Source: JAHRVQ01 sp963976815 (GTDB lineage Bacteria > Pseudomonadota > Gammaproteobacteria > Pseudomonadales > Azotimanducaceae). Taken from it: DNA of 64,000 bases. Shown here in pieces: positions 41,883 through 50,629 of the stretch. A program made the position numbers and the translations under genes. The DNA lies in contig CAXBLU010000013.1 in assembly GCA_963976815.1 (NCBI GenBank), forward strand, positions 54,303-118,302, read 5' to 3'. The notes beneath the pieces are model-generated. The model searched no databases. It had not been told where the DNA came from and saw only the letters and a program-made list of their open reading frames with translations. The first letter of the stretch is position 1. The number at the start of each line of letters is the position of its first letter.

Positions 41883-41921
41883 TGTAACCTTAGGTAACAG
41901 TTTTTGGGGTTAAAGGTAACA
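41883..41921. promoter_or_regulatory. Repeated TGTTACC-type sites: probable CbrB enhancer
   Basis: TGTAACC (41883-41889) and GGTAACA (41893-41899) form an imperfect palindrome and GGTAACA recurs at 41915-41921, 22 bp (two helical turns) away. They lie between the cbrB stop and the sigma-54-like promoter, 64-117 bp upstream of its -24 box. TGTTAC/GTAACA half-sites are those I recall for CbrB at Pseudomonas crcZ. Confidence 0.6.
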
Positions 41922-41929
41922 AGCGGTAT

Positions 41930-43249
41930 TTATCTCCGCTTAGAACGCACTCTTGGTATGTGAAGTTTTTGGCGTTTTTGCCACAAAGCTTTACGACTAA
42001 TCCCTAGTTTCTGTGCGAGTTCAGTTTCTGTCATATGATCTTGATTCTCGATCACAAACTTTTGGAAGTAGTCCTCCAGGGACAAATCCTCGGTTTCGGG
42101 ATCTGAGTCGGCATCTGAATCCGCGGGCTGATCAAAGTCTATAGCAAGCAGATCCGGTGAAATGATCTTCGACTCTGCAAGGATTACCGCGCGTTCGATT
42201 GCATTCTCCAACTCCCTGATATTGCCAGGCCAACGGTAACGAGACATCAGGGCAAGGGTATCTTCTGCAAACTCCAGGCAGGGCTTTTCTAACTTCTGGC
42301 AGGTCTGACTGAGAAAGTGTTTAGCTAAATACTCGATGTCTGACCCCCGTTCCCGGAGCGGAGGCAGGGAAAGCTTTACAACATTCAGTCGATAATAGAG
42401 GTCTTCGCGGAATTGTCCGGTTTCGGTGAGTGCCTTTAGATCACGATGGGTTGCTGCTATGAGTCTGACTTTGACCCGGGTGGTTTCAACGGAACCGACA
42501 CGACGGACCTCACCTTCCTGCAATACCCGTAGCAGCCTGGCTTGTGCATCAAGGGGCAATTCGCCGATCTCATCGAGAAATAGTGTGCCGCCGTTGGCAG
42601 CCTCTACAAGGCCAAGGCGTCGGTGGGTGGCCCCCGTAAAAGCGCCTTTTTCATGACCAAACAATTCGGATTCAATTAGGGTGTCGGGAATGGCTGCACA
42701 GTTGACTGAAATAATTGGTGCACGGGACTGTTTGCTGGCGGTATGAATTGCCTTGGCCACCAGTTCTTTACCCGTACCTGACTCACCGAGGATAAGCACG
42801 TTGGTGCCGGTCGGAGCCACTTTAGTGATGCGTTCAAAGACCATCTGCATGGCCTTGCAATGACCAAGCATTCCTTCCATCGGCGGTAGTGCCACGGTGG
42901 GTTTGCCAAGAATGGAATTGATTGTTGCCAGCATCTCGCCATAGTCAAAAGGTTTGGCTATATAGTCAACGGCTCCCTGTTTCATTGCATCAACGGCAGA
43001 GGAGACGCTGGCGTAGCTGGTCATGACTAAAACCGGTGTGGGATTGGCGCGCGAAATGATATCCGTTCCAGGAGGACCGGGTAGCCGTAGATCTGTAATG
43101 ATCAGATCGAACTTGTCGAGCGGGGTTGCATCGGCCTCTTCTACGGAGCCTGCTTCTGTGACGCTAAAACCCTGTTTGCCAAGATACTTTTTTAAGGATG
43201 TCCGTATGACAACTTCATCCTCAACGATCAAGATGCTTCTGTGGCGCAT
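41930..43249 (-). CDS. cbrB: Sigma-54-dependent response regulator CbrB
   Basis: NtrC-family activator of 439 aa: receiver with Asp53 in LIITDLRLPGP, AAA+ domain with Walker A GESGTGKE (155-162) and the sigma-54 contact loop GAFTGA (202-207), an acidic linker, and a Fis-type HTH (TETELAQKLGISRKALWQKRQ). The cognate kinase gene cbrA lies 33 bases upstream. Order gluQ-cbrX-cbrA-cbrB-(small RNA)-pcnB is that of Pseudomonas, which supports the CbrB name. In pseudomonads CbrAB controls use of amino acids and other carbon sources. Confidence 0.92.
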   Translation of the reverse strand: MRHRSILIVEDEVVIRTSLKKYLGKQGFSVTEAGSVEEADATPLDKFDLIITDLRLPGPPGTDIISRANPTPVLVMTSYASVSSAVDAMKQGAVDYIAKPFDYGEMLATINSILGKPTVALPPMEGMLGHCKAMQMVFERITKVAPTGTNVLILGESGTGKELVAKAIHTASKQSRAPIISVNCAAIPDTLIESELFGHEKGAFTGATHRRLGLVEAANGGTLFLDEIGELPLDAQARLLRVLQEGEVRRVGSVETTRVKVRLIAATHRDLKALTETGQFREDLYYRLNVVKLSLPPLRERGSDIEYLAKHFLSQTCQKLEKPCLEFAEDTLALMSRYRWPGNIRELENAIERAVILAESKIISPDLLAIDFDQPADSDADSDPETEDLSLEDYFQKFVIENQDHMTETELAQKLGISRKALWQKRQKLHIPRVRSKRR

Positions 43250-43282
43250 AGGTATCGCAACGCAAAATGTGTGGCTAATAAA

Positions 43283-46237
43283 CTATGGATGGGGCTGTGA
43301 AGTCAACCGCTGTGGGGGTTTATCGATATCGGGGCGAAATAAATTGGGTAAGTCGATGATGACACGGGTACCGATGGGTTCGCCGGCTTCGGCGAATATT
43401 TTGCCCTCGTGTTCCTGAATGATTGTGGTGACGATGGCGAGCCCCAGACCCGTACCCTGACCGGGATCTTTTGTGGTGTAAAAAGGCTCGAAGATCGCGT
43501 TTCGATCTTCTTCTGGAATACCATGGCCGCGATCCACCACGCGAATAATCCGCCGTTCCTCAATCAATTCGGCGCTGATGGTCACTTCCGATTGGCGCGG
43601 AGAGGCATCCCGGGCGTTAGACAGGACGTTGACAAAAACCTGCAGCAACCTTTGGCCATCGCCCGAGGTGTAGGCATCACTTTGAATCTGATTGACGAAT
43701 TGGATGTCCTTAGAATCAGCGGAAAGTGAAAGCAGGTAAATGGCTTCATCGACACATTGTTTGAGTTTGACGGGGCTATCCTGCAGTGAATTGGCCTCCT
43801 TGCCTCTGTGGGCGAAGTTGATCAGTGAATTCAATATTGCTGAAATTCGATCCGTCTGTTCCAGTATCTGTTGCGAGATTTCAAGCAGTTCCGGGTCATT
43901 GGTTTCTATGGGGATGTTTTGTGCGAGGCAAGCGATGCCGGTTATCGGGTTCCCCACCTCGTGTGCAACTCCGGCAGCTAATTGACCTATCGCTGCAAGC
44001 CGATGGTTATGCATGAGCTGTCTCTCTAAGGTTTGTTCTTCGGTAATGTCCTCGATAACAATCAAGATGTCACCGGTGTCGGTGAGTTCCTTGTGTAAAT
44101 TGACGGTCAAGAGTTGCTCATGTGTTCGAACCTGGGACTTAAGGAAGTTAGCGTCCACGGACTGGATAAATTGATCCAATAAATCCACCCAATACACAGG
44201 CAACATTTGGAAGGGATAATCGAGTACCGATTCCGCCTTTATGCCCGTCAGTTCAACCATGGCTCGATTCCATGTCAGGATTCTGTCACTGCCATCCAAC
44301 GTACATACCGCAGTGGGTAGGTCCTGCAGTAATTGCCGGTGATATCGGCGCAAATTGTCAAGTTCAGCTGCAAGCCCGGTGAGATAGGATTGATGTGATT
44401 CAAAGCGATATTCCTGACTCTGCAAACTCTCCATCACCACCTGTCCGGGCTTTGATTCCCGAAAGGGCAGGTATTGGGCAAATATTCGATGGGCGATTGT
44501 TTGTCCAACAATACTGGTGAGGTTCGACTCGATTTGGTTGCGTAGCTGAATGAGTGCAAAGGGCCTGTGTTCAGATTCTGCCAGGTGCAAATCGTCCAGT
44601 CCAAGATTGACCTGTTCAAAGGCGGCCGCCTCTCCGATGGCTTGAATCAGCTGATGGCGGATCTCTGAAACTGAACTGACACCCAGTTCACCCTGGTAAG
44701 GCAGGATGGGGGAGTCGCTCATGCACTCCGCTGCAGCAATGAGTTCCTCATGGGAAGCGAGATTCAAGCGAGAAAAGATAATGTAGGCAAGAGTGTTTGC
44801 CATCAGTGATGTAATGGACGCGACAAACCAGATGTCGGGGCCCGGAGCAAATTGATGCTGGGTGCCAAAAATATTGGAGTACACAATGTCGATCAGAAGT
44901 GGAAAGAACAACATCGCGCCCCAGAATAGGAATCCCGCAAGCAACCCAGCAAGCAGTCCGTAACTGTTGGCGTCTCGCCAATAAAATGCGCCGATTAAGC
45001 CCGGTAGGAACTGCAGCACCGCAACAAAGCTAACCAGGCCTAAACTCATCAGGTTCTGTTGCTCGCTAAGCAGGTTGTATAGCCCGTAGGCGAGCAAAAT
45101 GATGACAATGATCAACATTCTTCGGGTGTTCAACAGGAACGAGAAAAAGTCCCGGTCTTCACTGACCCGATACAACGGCAGCACCAGATGGTTGACGGAC
45201 ATGGTCGCTAGGGCCAGGGTTAGTACAATCAAGACTCCACTGCAGGCTGCAAACCCGCCAATAAATGCGAGGAGTGTCATGGTTTCACTATTGCCAGCGA
45301 TGCCGAGTGAAATGGCAAAGAACTCCGCCGGTGCGGTGAGTTGAGAATATTCCGCAGCCCAAAAAATAGGTGCAACACATAAGCTCAATAACAACATGTA
45401 CAGGGGAAAGCCCCACCGGGCCGAGCGAATCACGCCGGCATCATCGTTCTCCGTGAGTAGGATGTGAAACATATGTGGCATGGCAACCGCCCCCGCAAAA
45501 AAGGTCAGCAACATCATGCGGGATGAGCCTTCGGAAAGTTCTTTTACAATATGAGCTTGAAGAGGCTGGTTGGTCGTAAGCCACTCATTGAGGTTAGAGA
45601 CACTGCCAAAAACAGAATAGATGGCATAGATCGCAACCGTCATAAAGGCGATTAGCTTCAGCATGGATTCTAGTCCCAGGGCAACAATCAAACCTTCATG
45701 TTTCTCTCTGGTTGAGACATGTCGAGCGCCAAAGAGAATTGCAAATACGGCCATCGTGGCGCAGAAAATGATAGCCAGCCCAGCTCTGCTGAATTCTTGA
45801 TTGATGAGATGGACGGTATCGGCAACCGCCTGAATCTGAAGCGCGAGAAGTGGTATTGCTCCCGTTAACATAAACAGGCTTACAATGCCGCCGACCCAGG
45901 GCCTCCGGTAGCGAAATGCAAACACATCGGCTAAGGAGCCCAGCTTATGAGCTAAGGCAATTCGGGCAATGGGATTTAGCAGCAGCGGCGCAAGCAAAAA
46001 GATGGCGCTGGCGCCAAAGTAATAGAGCAGGTAGCTCGCACCAAAATTGGCAGCGAAGCCGAGAGTGCCGTAAAAAGAAAGTGCCCCCGCAAATACTCCC
46101 AGGGACGCGACGCGAATGAAGCGGTTGTGTGTCACCTTTTTTGGTATCCAGCCTCGCTCGGTTGCATAAGCAGAGCCAAAAAGTAGAGACAGGTAAAGCA
46201 AACTGAAAGCAAAGATCTGGGTAAGTGAGAAACTCAC
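43283..46237 (-). CDS. cbrA: Sensor kinase CbrA with SLC5-like transporter domain
   Basis: 984-aa membrane kinase. Residues 1 to about 500 form a sodium:solute symporter (PutP/SLC5-like) domain with about 12-13 hydrophobic helices; then a linker region, a PAS domain (about 635-745, VCTLDGSDRILTWNRAMVELTGI), the phosphoacceptor box GQLAAGVAHEVGNPITGIA with His near 758, and a HATPase domain (DRGHGIPEEDRNAIFEPFYTTKDPGQGTGLGL, given here as its known N-, G1- and F-box). In P. aeruginosa/P. putida CbrA both transports histidine and signals. GTG 46237 overlaps the cbrX stop. Confidence 0.93.
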   Translation of the reverse strand: MSFSLTQIFAFSLLYLSLLFGSAYATERGWIPKKVTHNRFIRVASLGVFAGALSFYGTLGFAANFGASYLLYYFGASAIFLLAPLLLNPIARIALAHKLGSLADVFAFRYRRPWVGGIVSLFMLTGAIPLLALQIQAVADTVHLINQEFSRAGLAIIFCATMAVFAILFGARHVSTREKHEGLIVALGLESMLKLIAFMTVAIYAIYSVFGSVSNLNEWLTTNQPLQAHIVKELSEGSSRMMLLTFFAGAVAMPHMFHILLTENDDAGVIRSARWGFPLYMLLLSLCVAPIFWAAEYSQLTAPAEFFAISLGIAGNSETMTLLAFIGGFAACSGVLIVLTLALATMSVNHLVLPLYRVSEDRDFFSFLLNTRRMLIIVIILLAYGLYNLLSEQQNLMSLGLVSFVAVLQFLPGLIGAFYWRDANSYGLLAGLLAGFLFWGAMLFFPLLIDIVYSNIFGTQHQFAPGPDIWFVASITSLMANTLAYIIFSRLNLASHEELIAAAECMSDSPILPYQGELGVSSVSEIRHQLIQAIGEAAAFEQVNLGLDDLHLAESEHRPFALIQLRNQIESNLTSIVGQTIAHRIFAQYLPFRESKPGQVVMESLQSQEYRFESHQSYLTGLAAELDNLRRYHRQLLQDLPTAVCTLDGSDRILTWNRAMVELTGIKAESVLDYPFQMLPVYWVDLLDQFIQSVDANFLKSQVRTHEQLLTVNLHKELTDTGDILIVIEDITEEQTLERQLMHNHRLAAIGQLAAGVAHEVGNPITGIACLAQNIPIETNDPELLEISQQILEQTDRISAILNSLINFAHRGKEANSLQDSPVKLKQCVDEAIYLLSLSADSKDIQFVNQIQSDAYTSGDGQRLLQVFVNVLSNARDASPRQSEVTISAELIEERRIIRVVDRGHGIPEEDRNAIFEPFYTTKDPGQGTGLGLAIVTTIIQEHEGKIFAEAGEPIGTRVIIDLPNLFRPDIDKPPQRLTSQPHP

Positions 46238-46410
46238 TTCTCTTCTCCACTGAGTTTATCGGTCACGAGATAACAGGCGACAATCAGTAGCAGCCAGAGT
46301 ATGAAGTTACTCAGCCAGCCCATAAGTCCACCGTCCTGCCACCAACCACCGAAGTCGGCAACAAAGACAAAGAAACCTAGTACAACAAAGGTAATCAGGC
46401 GCTCAATCAT
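46234..46410 (-). CDS. cbrX: Small membrane protein CbrX
   Basis: 58-aa protein from ATG 46410 to TGA 46234-46236, whose stop overlaps the GTG of cbrA. Two hydrophobic segments (LITFVVLGFFVFVADF, about 5-20, and FILWLLLIVACYLV, about 36-50) flank GGWWQDGG. A small ORF at the same place, overlapping cbrA and called cbrX, is known in Pseudomonas; it couples translation of cbrA and its own function is uncertain. The assignment rests on position, size and membrane character. Confidence 0.78.
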   Translation of the reverse strand: MIERLITFVVLGFFVFVADFGGWWQDGGLMGWLSNFILWLLLIVACYLVTDKLSGEEK

Positions 46411-46440
46411 TGCGGCATTCTACCCAGAATTAGCAGGGCG

Positions 46441-47319
46441 TTATAGCGACAGACTTTTTAATGGTATGCCGTCGGTTGCTGGTACGTGGCGCCGCTGCCA
46501 TTGTGCGGTTGCGGTTTCTAAAAATTGTTGAATCTCAGTTGCGTCAATTGTCTGCTGGCCGAGGGCGCGAAGACATTGATTTAGCAAAGCTATCGGGTCA
46601 GCGAGGGAAACTGGGTTCGCTTTTGCTTGTTTGCTTAGTTTGTGACCGTCGTCACCGAGAACCACTGGGAAATGTCCGTATTCTGGGACAGAGAAACCGA
46701 GACATTGAGCGAGAAAAATTTGCCGGGGAGTTGAGTCCAACAAATCATGACCGCGGATGACGTGGCTCACTTGTTGAAAATTATCGTCTATGGTCACGGC
46801 GAGTTGGTAAGCAAATAGACCATCTTTCCGTTTAAGGTTGAAGTCACCAATTTCTGTGTTCAGGTCGAAATGCTGTTCCCCTTGAAACAGATCAACAAAG
46901 TTGACTCGTTGGTGGTCGACCCGTATTTTGGTTGCGGTAGGGACATCTACCGCGGCTATTTGATGACGGCAGGTTCCTGGATAAATCGCGCCAAAGCTAC
47001 GTCGGCTGCAACTACATTCAAAGGTTAATTGCTGCGCTTTTAATTGGCTAAGTATCTGCTCATAGGCACTGAGTCTTGAGCTCTGGAACAGCGGTTCCCC
47101 ATCCCAATCCAGGCCAAAGACTTTAAGTTGATTGAGAATTTCTGAAGGGGAGCCTGGTGATTCACGGGGAGGATCGATGTCTTCAATCCGAACCAGCCAT
47201 AGGCCGTGATACTTACGGGCATCCAGGTATGATGCGAGGGCGGCAACCAGTGAGCCGAAATGGAGTGGACCAGTAGGGGAGGGTGCGAATCGACCCACAT
47301 AGGTGTTAACCACCTTCAT
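46441..47319 (-). CDS. gluQ: Glutamyl-Q tRNA(Asp) synthetase
   Basis: Truncated glutamyl-tRNA synthetase paralogue that attaches glutamate to queuosine in tRNA-Asp. The 292 aa carry the HIGH-equivalent GRFAPSPTGPLHFGSL, a zinc site with CSCSRRSFGAIYPGTC, and the KMSKS-equivalent KLSKQ; the anticodon-binding domain is absent. The frame opens at a TTG directly after the dksA stop (47334), but ATG 47319 gives MKVVNTYVGRFAPSP and is preferred. dksA-gluQ pairing is standard in gammaproteobacteria. Confidence 0.93.
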   Translation of the reverse strand: MKVVNTYVGRFAPSPTGPLHFGSLVAALASYLDARKYHGLWLVRIEDIDPPRESPGSPSEILNQLKVFGLDWDGEPLFQSSRLSAYEQILSQLKAQQLTFECSCSRRSFGAIYPGTCRHQIAAVDVPTATKIRVDHQRVNFVDLFQGEQHFDLNTEIGDFNLKRKDGLFAYQLAVTIDDNFQQVSHVIRGHDLLDSTPRQIFLAQCLGFSVPEYGHFPVVLGDDGHKLSKQAKANPVSLADPIALLNQCLRALGQQTIDATEIQQFLETATAQWQRRHVPATDGIPLKSLSL

Positions 47320-47334
47320 GGGTCGCTTTGCCAA

Positions 47335-48285
47335 CTAGCCGAGGATTTGTCGCTCTTTGATTTCATCTAGGGTTTTGCAATCGATACACTGGGTTGCCGT
47401 TGGGCGCGCCTCTAGTCGATTGATGCCGATCTCGATTCCACAGGATTCACAGTATCCGTAGTCGTCCTGGTCGATAAGATCCATTGTGCTGTCAATTTTT
47501 TTAATCAGCTTTCTTTCGCGATCTCGGGTTCTAAGTTCAAGACTGAACTCTTCTTCCTGGGTTGCGCGGTCCGCGGGATCAGGGTCATTTGATGCAACGT
47601 CCTGCATATGGTGAACAGTGCGGTCCACCTCTTCCATGAGTTGTCGTTTCCACTCAAGAAGCTTGCCACGGAAGTGCTCTTTATGGGCATCGTTCATGTA
47701 GTCAACGTTCTTGCTCTTCTTGACGGCGTCTTCGGTTTTTCTCTTGGCTACAGCCTTCTTCACTGGTTTTCTTGGCGGTGACTTTTTAGCCGGCGTAACA
47801 GCTTTGGCTTTAGCTGCTGTTTTTGCTTTGGCTTTTGCTTTGGTTTCAACGGGTGCCGCGGTTTTCAACTTTTTTGTAATCTTCCCTTCAGGTTTCGCTT
47901 TACTCGAACTGACCTTTTTCTTGGCGACAGCTTGAGTTTGGGGTGTTGAGGTGGTTTTAGCTTTGGCCGGTGCACTGGCTTTAGTTTTTGGCTTTGCCTT
48001 GGCCACTTTGGTGCTAGCCTTGGCTTTAGTCTTAGGTTCGGCTTTTACCTTGGGTTTAGCGGCAGATTTGACCTTTGCTTTAGCTTTTTGTTTTGCTGCT
48101 TTTTTAACTTCTTTTTTAAGCACGGGCTTTTTCTTTGCTGCAGTTTTGGTTTTCGCGGCAACTTTAGTGGTAGCTTTAGCTTTCACTTTAGTTTTGCCTG
48201 CTGCGGCTTTTGTCGGTGGCTTTGCTTTGGCTTTGGTTTTTGCTTTAGCCTTAGTAGCCGGGGCCTTTTTACGCTTTGCTGCCAT
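47335..48285 (-). CDS. dksA: DksA with long Lys/Ala-rich histone-H1-like N-terminal arm
   Basis: RNA polymerase-binding ppGpp cofactor. Residues 193-316 are a normal DksA core: the coiled coil with the DPADRA tip (236-241), QEEEFSLELRTRDRERKLI, and the zinc finger with Cys279, Cys282, Cys300 and Cys303. DksA is usually about 150 aa; here residues 1-192 are an added, almost uncharged-acidic-free Lys/Ala/Thr/Pro arm of KAKAKT-type repeats, like histone H1 or AlgP tails. The frame is continuous from ATG 48285 and the only Met near the core is inside YMNDAHKEH, which lacks the usual N-terminal helix. The arm probably binds DNA or RNA non-specifically (inference). Precedes gluQ with no gap. Confidence 0.92.
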   Translation of the reverse strand: MAAKRKKAPATKAKAKTKAKAKPPTKAAAGKTKVKAKATTKVAAKTKTAAKKKPVLKKEVKKAAKQKAKAKVKSAAKPKVKAEPKTKAKASTKVAKAKPKTKASAPAKAKTTSTPQTQAVAKKKVSSSKAKPEGKITKKLKTAAPVETKAKAKAKTAAKAKAVTPAKKSPPRKPVKKAVAKRKTEDAVKKSKNVDYMNDAHKEHFRGKLLEWKRQLMEEVDRTVHHMQDVASNDPDPADRATQEEEFSLELRTRDRERKLIKKIDSTMDLIDQDDYGYCESCGIEIGINRLEARPTATQCIDCKTLDEIKERQILG

Positions 48286-48453
48286 AGTGTTGTCCAGTTG
48301 TGTAGATCACTAAAACACGCTCATTTTTGAGGGAGCGAACGTTACCAGAACAGGACGGTTTCGCCAAGCCCTAGTACGTATAACGGGCATGTAGAGTGAG
48401 AAAAGGGGCGATAAACCTCGATAAACAATCAATGTTCAAGGGAGATTGAGCGG

Positions 48454-49611
48454 TTGCCTGACTATGCCCACCGTCTAAAAGACATATCTGCGTTCAAGGC
48501 GATGAAAGTACTTGCTCGAGCGACTGAACTGCAACAAAGCGGTATTGACGTTATTCATCTGGAGGTAGGCGAGCCCGATTTCCCAACACCGGCACCTATT
48601 CTTACGGCCGCTCATCTCGCAATGCAACAAGGATTGACGAAGTACACACCGGCGGAAGGAATTGCACCGCTGCGACGGGCAATTACCACCCATTATGCGG
48701 ATACCTATGGCGTAGAGGTTGATCCCCGCAGGGTTTTTGTCACGGCCGGTGGTTCCGGGGCACTTCTGCTTGCGACATCGCTGACGTTAAACCCGGGTCA
48801 GGCAATGATGATGACGGATCCAGGTTATCCCTGTAATCGTCATTTTATGTCTAGTTTTAACGGCGAAGGGCAACTGGTGCCCGTAGGTGCAGCGGAACAT
48901 TATCAATTGAATGCTCGTCTTGTGGATCAGCATTGGCGCCAAAACACAGCGGGTGTATTGCTGGCGAGTCCGGCCAATCCAACCGGCGCAATCATCGATC
49001 GGCAAACTTTAGGAGAAATAGCTGAAGTGGTGAGCCAGCGAGATGGTTTTTTATTGGTTGATGAAATTTATCACGGATTGCACTATGGAAAAGCGACCGT
49101 TACAACAGCCCTCGAGTTTGATGCCATTGTTGTAAACAGCTTTTCAAAATATTTTGGTATGACCGGGTGGCGACTGGGGTGGCTCGTTGTACCGGAGAAT
49201 GCTATTGAGTCGGTAGAGAAGCTTGCCCAAAACCTTTTTATTTGCCCATCTAGCATATCCCAGCACGCAGCGGTTGCCGCCTTCACGCCAGAGTCCAGGG
49301 AGATTATGGAATCTCAGCGGCGGGCGTTTGAGGAGCGTCGGAATTTGATGGTTGAGGGTCTGCGACGACTCTCTTTCGGCGTACCGGAAAGTCCAGGTGG
49401 AGCTATCTACGTTTATGCCAAATTACCCGATGATGTAAAGATTGATAGTGAAACCTTTTGTATGAACTTGCTTGAGCGATTCGCGGTTGCCGCAACTCCT
49501 GGCACCGACTTCGGCTTTTTTGCAGCGGATCGGCATGTCAGATTCAGCTATGCGAATAATATCCCCGCACTGAAAGAGGCATTGATCCGAATCGAGAAGG
49601 CGTTGCAATGA
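48454..49611 (+). CDS. PLP-dependent aminotransferase, class I/II
   Basis: Fold-type I aminotransferase of 385 aa. It has the substrate/PLP segments VGEPDFPTP, SPANPTGAI and VDEIYHGLHY, and the PLP-binding Lys232 in NSFSKYFGMTGWRLGW. The equivalent Pseudomonas gene sits next to dksA and is annotated only as a probable aminotransferase; the amino acid substrate is unknown. The start is TTG 48454 with GGGAG at 48440-48444. Divergent from dksA, and its stop overlaps the sfsA start (ATGA). Confidence 0.9.
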   Translation: MPDYAHRLKDISAFKAMKVLARATELQQSGIDVIHLEVGEPDFPTPAPILTAAHLAMQQGLTKYTPAEGIAPLRRAITTHYADTYGVEVDPRRVFVTAGGSGALLLATSLTLNPGQAMMMTDPGYPCNRHFMSSFNGEGQLVPVGAAEHYQLNARLVDQHWRQNTAGVLLASPANPTGAIIDRQTLGEIAEVVSQRDGFLLVDEIYHGLHYGKATVTTALEFDAIVVNSFSKYFGMTGWRLGWLVVPENAIESVEKLAQNLFICPSSISQHAAVAAFTPESREIMESQRRAFEERRNLMVEGLRRLSFGVPESPGGAIYVYAKLPDDVKIDSETFCMNLLERFAVAATPGTDFGFFAADRHVRFSYANNIPALKEALIRIEKALQ

Positions 49612-50315
49612 AGTTTCCAGCTCCGCTTGAGTACGGCAAATTGATTCGGCGCTATAAGCGCTTTCTTGCGGACGTCGAAGGTCCCGATGGAGGTGTTTTT
49701 ACGCTTCACTGCCCTAACACGGGTTCGATGAAAAACTGTGCAGAACCAGGTTTTGGTGTCTGGTATAGCCGTAGCGACAATCCGAAACGCAAATACCCCA
49801 ACACCTGGGAGATTGCAGAGGACTTTCAGGGTCATCTGATCGGAATTAATGCCAGTGTTGCAAACAAGCTGATCAAGGAAGCGGTGCTTTCCGATGTGAT
49901 TGAAGAGTTATCGGGGTATAGCAGCGTCAATAGTGAGGTGAAGTATGGTCTGGAGAACAGTCGTATCGATCTATTGATGTCCGAGCCGGGTCGTCAGGAT
50001 TGTTATGTGGAGATCAAGAGCGTCACCCTGCTGGAAAATGGTTTGGGCTATTTTCCTGATGCGGTGACGCAAAGGGGACAAAAGCACTTACGAGAACTTG
50101 CTGAAATGGTGCGCGACGGACATCGAGCCGTATTAATGTTTTGTGTGCAGCATACCGGTATTACGAGTGTTCAAGCTGCAATGGAAATCGATCCAGAGTA
50201 TGGGGCAGTGTTAAAAGAAGCCCGGTCGATCGGTGTGGAGGTATTAGTGTACGGATGCCAACTATCCCCGGAGGAGATTGTAGTAACAAAACGGTTGGCA
50301 TTTGTTTCTAGTTAG
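49608..50315 (+). CDS. sfsA: Sugar fermentation stimulation protein SfsA homologue
   Basis: 235-aa protein of the SfsA family, containing KFPAPLEYGKLIRRYKRFLADV, the CPNTGSMKNC block and DCYVEIKSVTLLENGLGYFPDAVT with nuclease-like D/E-x-K residues. The function is poorly defined: E. coli SfsA affects maltose metabolism and the fold suggests nucleic-acid binding or cleavage. Overlaps the aminotransferase stop by four bases and converges on the TfoX-like gene with an 8-base overlap. Confidence 0.9.
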   Translation: MKFPAPLEYGKLIRRYKRFLADVEGPDGGVFTLHCPNTGSMKNCAEPGFGVWYSRSDNPKRKYPNTWEIAEDFQGHLIGINASVANKLIKEAVLSDVIEELSGYSSVNSEVKYGLENSRIDLLMSEPGRQDCYVEIKSVTLLENGLGYFPDAVTQRGQKHLRELAEMVRDGHRAVLMFCVQHTGITSVQAAMEIDPEYGAVLKEARSIGVEVLVYGCQLSPEEIVVTKRLAFVSS

Positions 50316-50571
50316 CCTCAGCCTCAGCTAGGAGTTCAGATTTCAAGCTGGGATCAAGATCGCTCCAATGGATATCCATGAGTGCTCCCTGTAGTGCATA
50401 GAGCAGGACCCTGTTTGCTCTAAAGCCCCTCGCTCGAACCGCTTGATAAACTTCCACCGGACCTTTTTCCACGAGTTGCTCCCGTCGATGTATGCCCACT
50501 GCGTGCAGCCAGCGCACGGATGTTTTGCCGAGATTTTTTAGTTCGAGAAGTTCGTCTTGCACAATAATCAT
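50308..50571 (-). CDS. TfoX C-terminal domain protein
   Basis: Short protein of 87 aa matching the C-terminal (helix-hairpin-like) domain of TfoX/Sxy: LLELKNLGKTSVRWLHAVGI, then VYQAVRARGF and LLYALQGALMDIHW. The N-terminal TfoX domain is missing. The frame runs up to 50685, but ATG 50571 starts at the domain boundary and is preferred; the Shine-Dalgarno is weak. TfoX regulates competence in some bacteria, but stand-alone C-domains have unknown function. It is divergent from polB. Confidence 0.75.
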   Translation of the reverse strand: MIIVQDELLELKNLGKTSVRWLHAVGIHRREQLVEKGPVEVYQAVRARGFRANRVLLYALQGALMDIHWSDLDPSLKSELLAEAEAN

Positions 50572-50629
50572 TTCCCACGAGATGCCTAAAGCATAGATGA
50601 CACTTCGTGAATTGCGACATAATGCTGCG

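Noticed and set aside
47711..48330. Long plus-strand open frames opposite the dksA N-terminal arm, reading as Phe/Leu/Ala-rich membrane-like proteins
   Set aside because: They are antisense shadows of the Lys/Ala repeat codons. The minus-strand frame joins without a break to a perfect DksA core.
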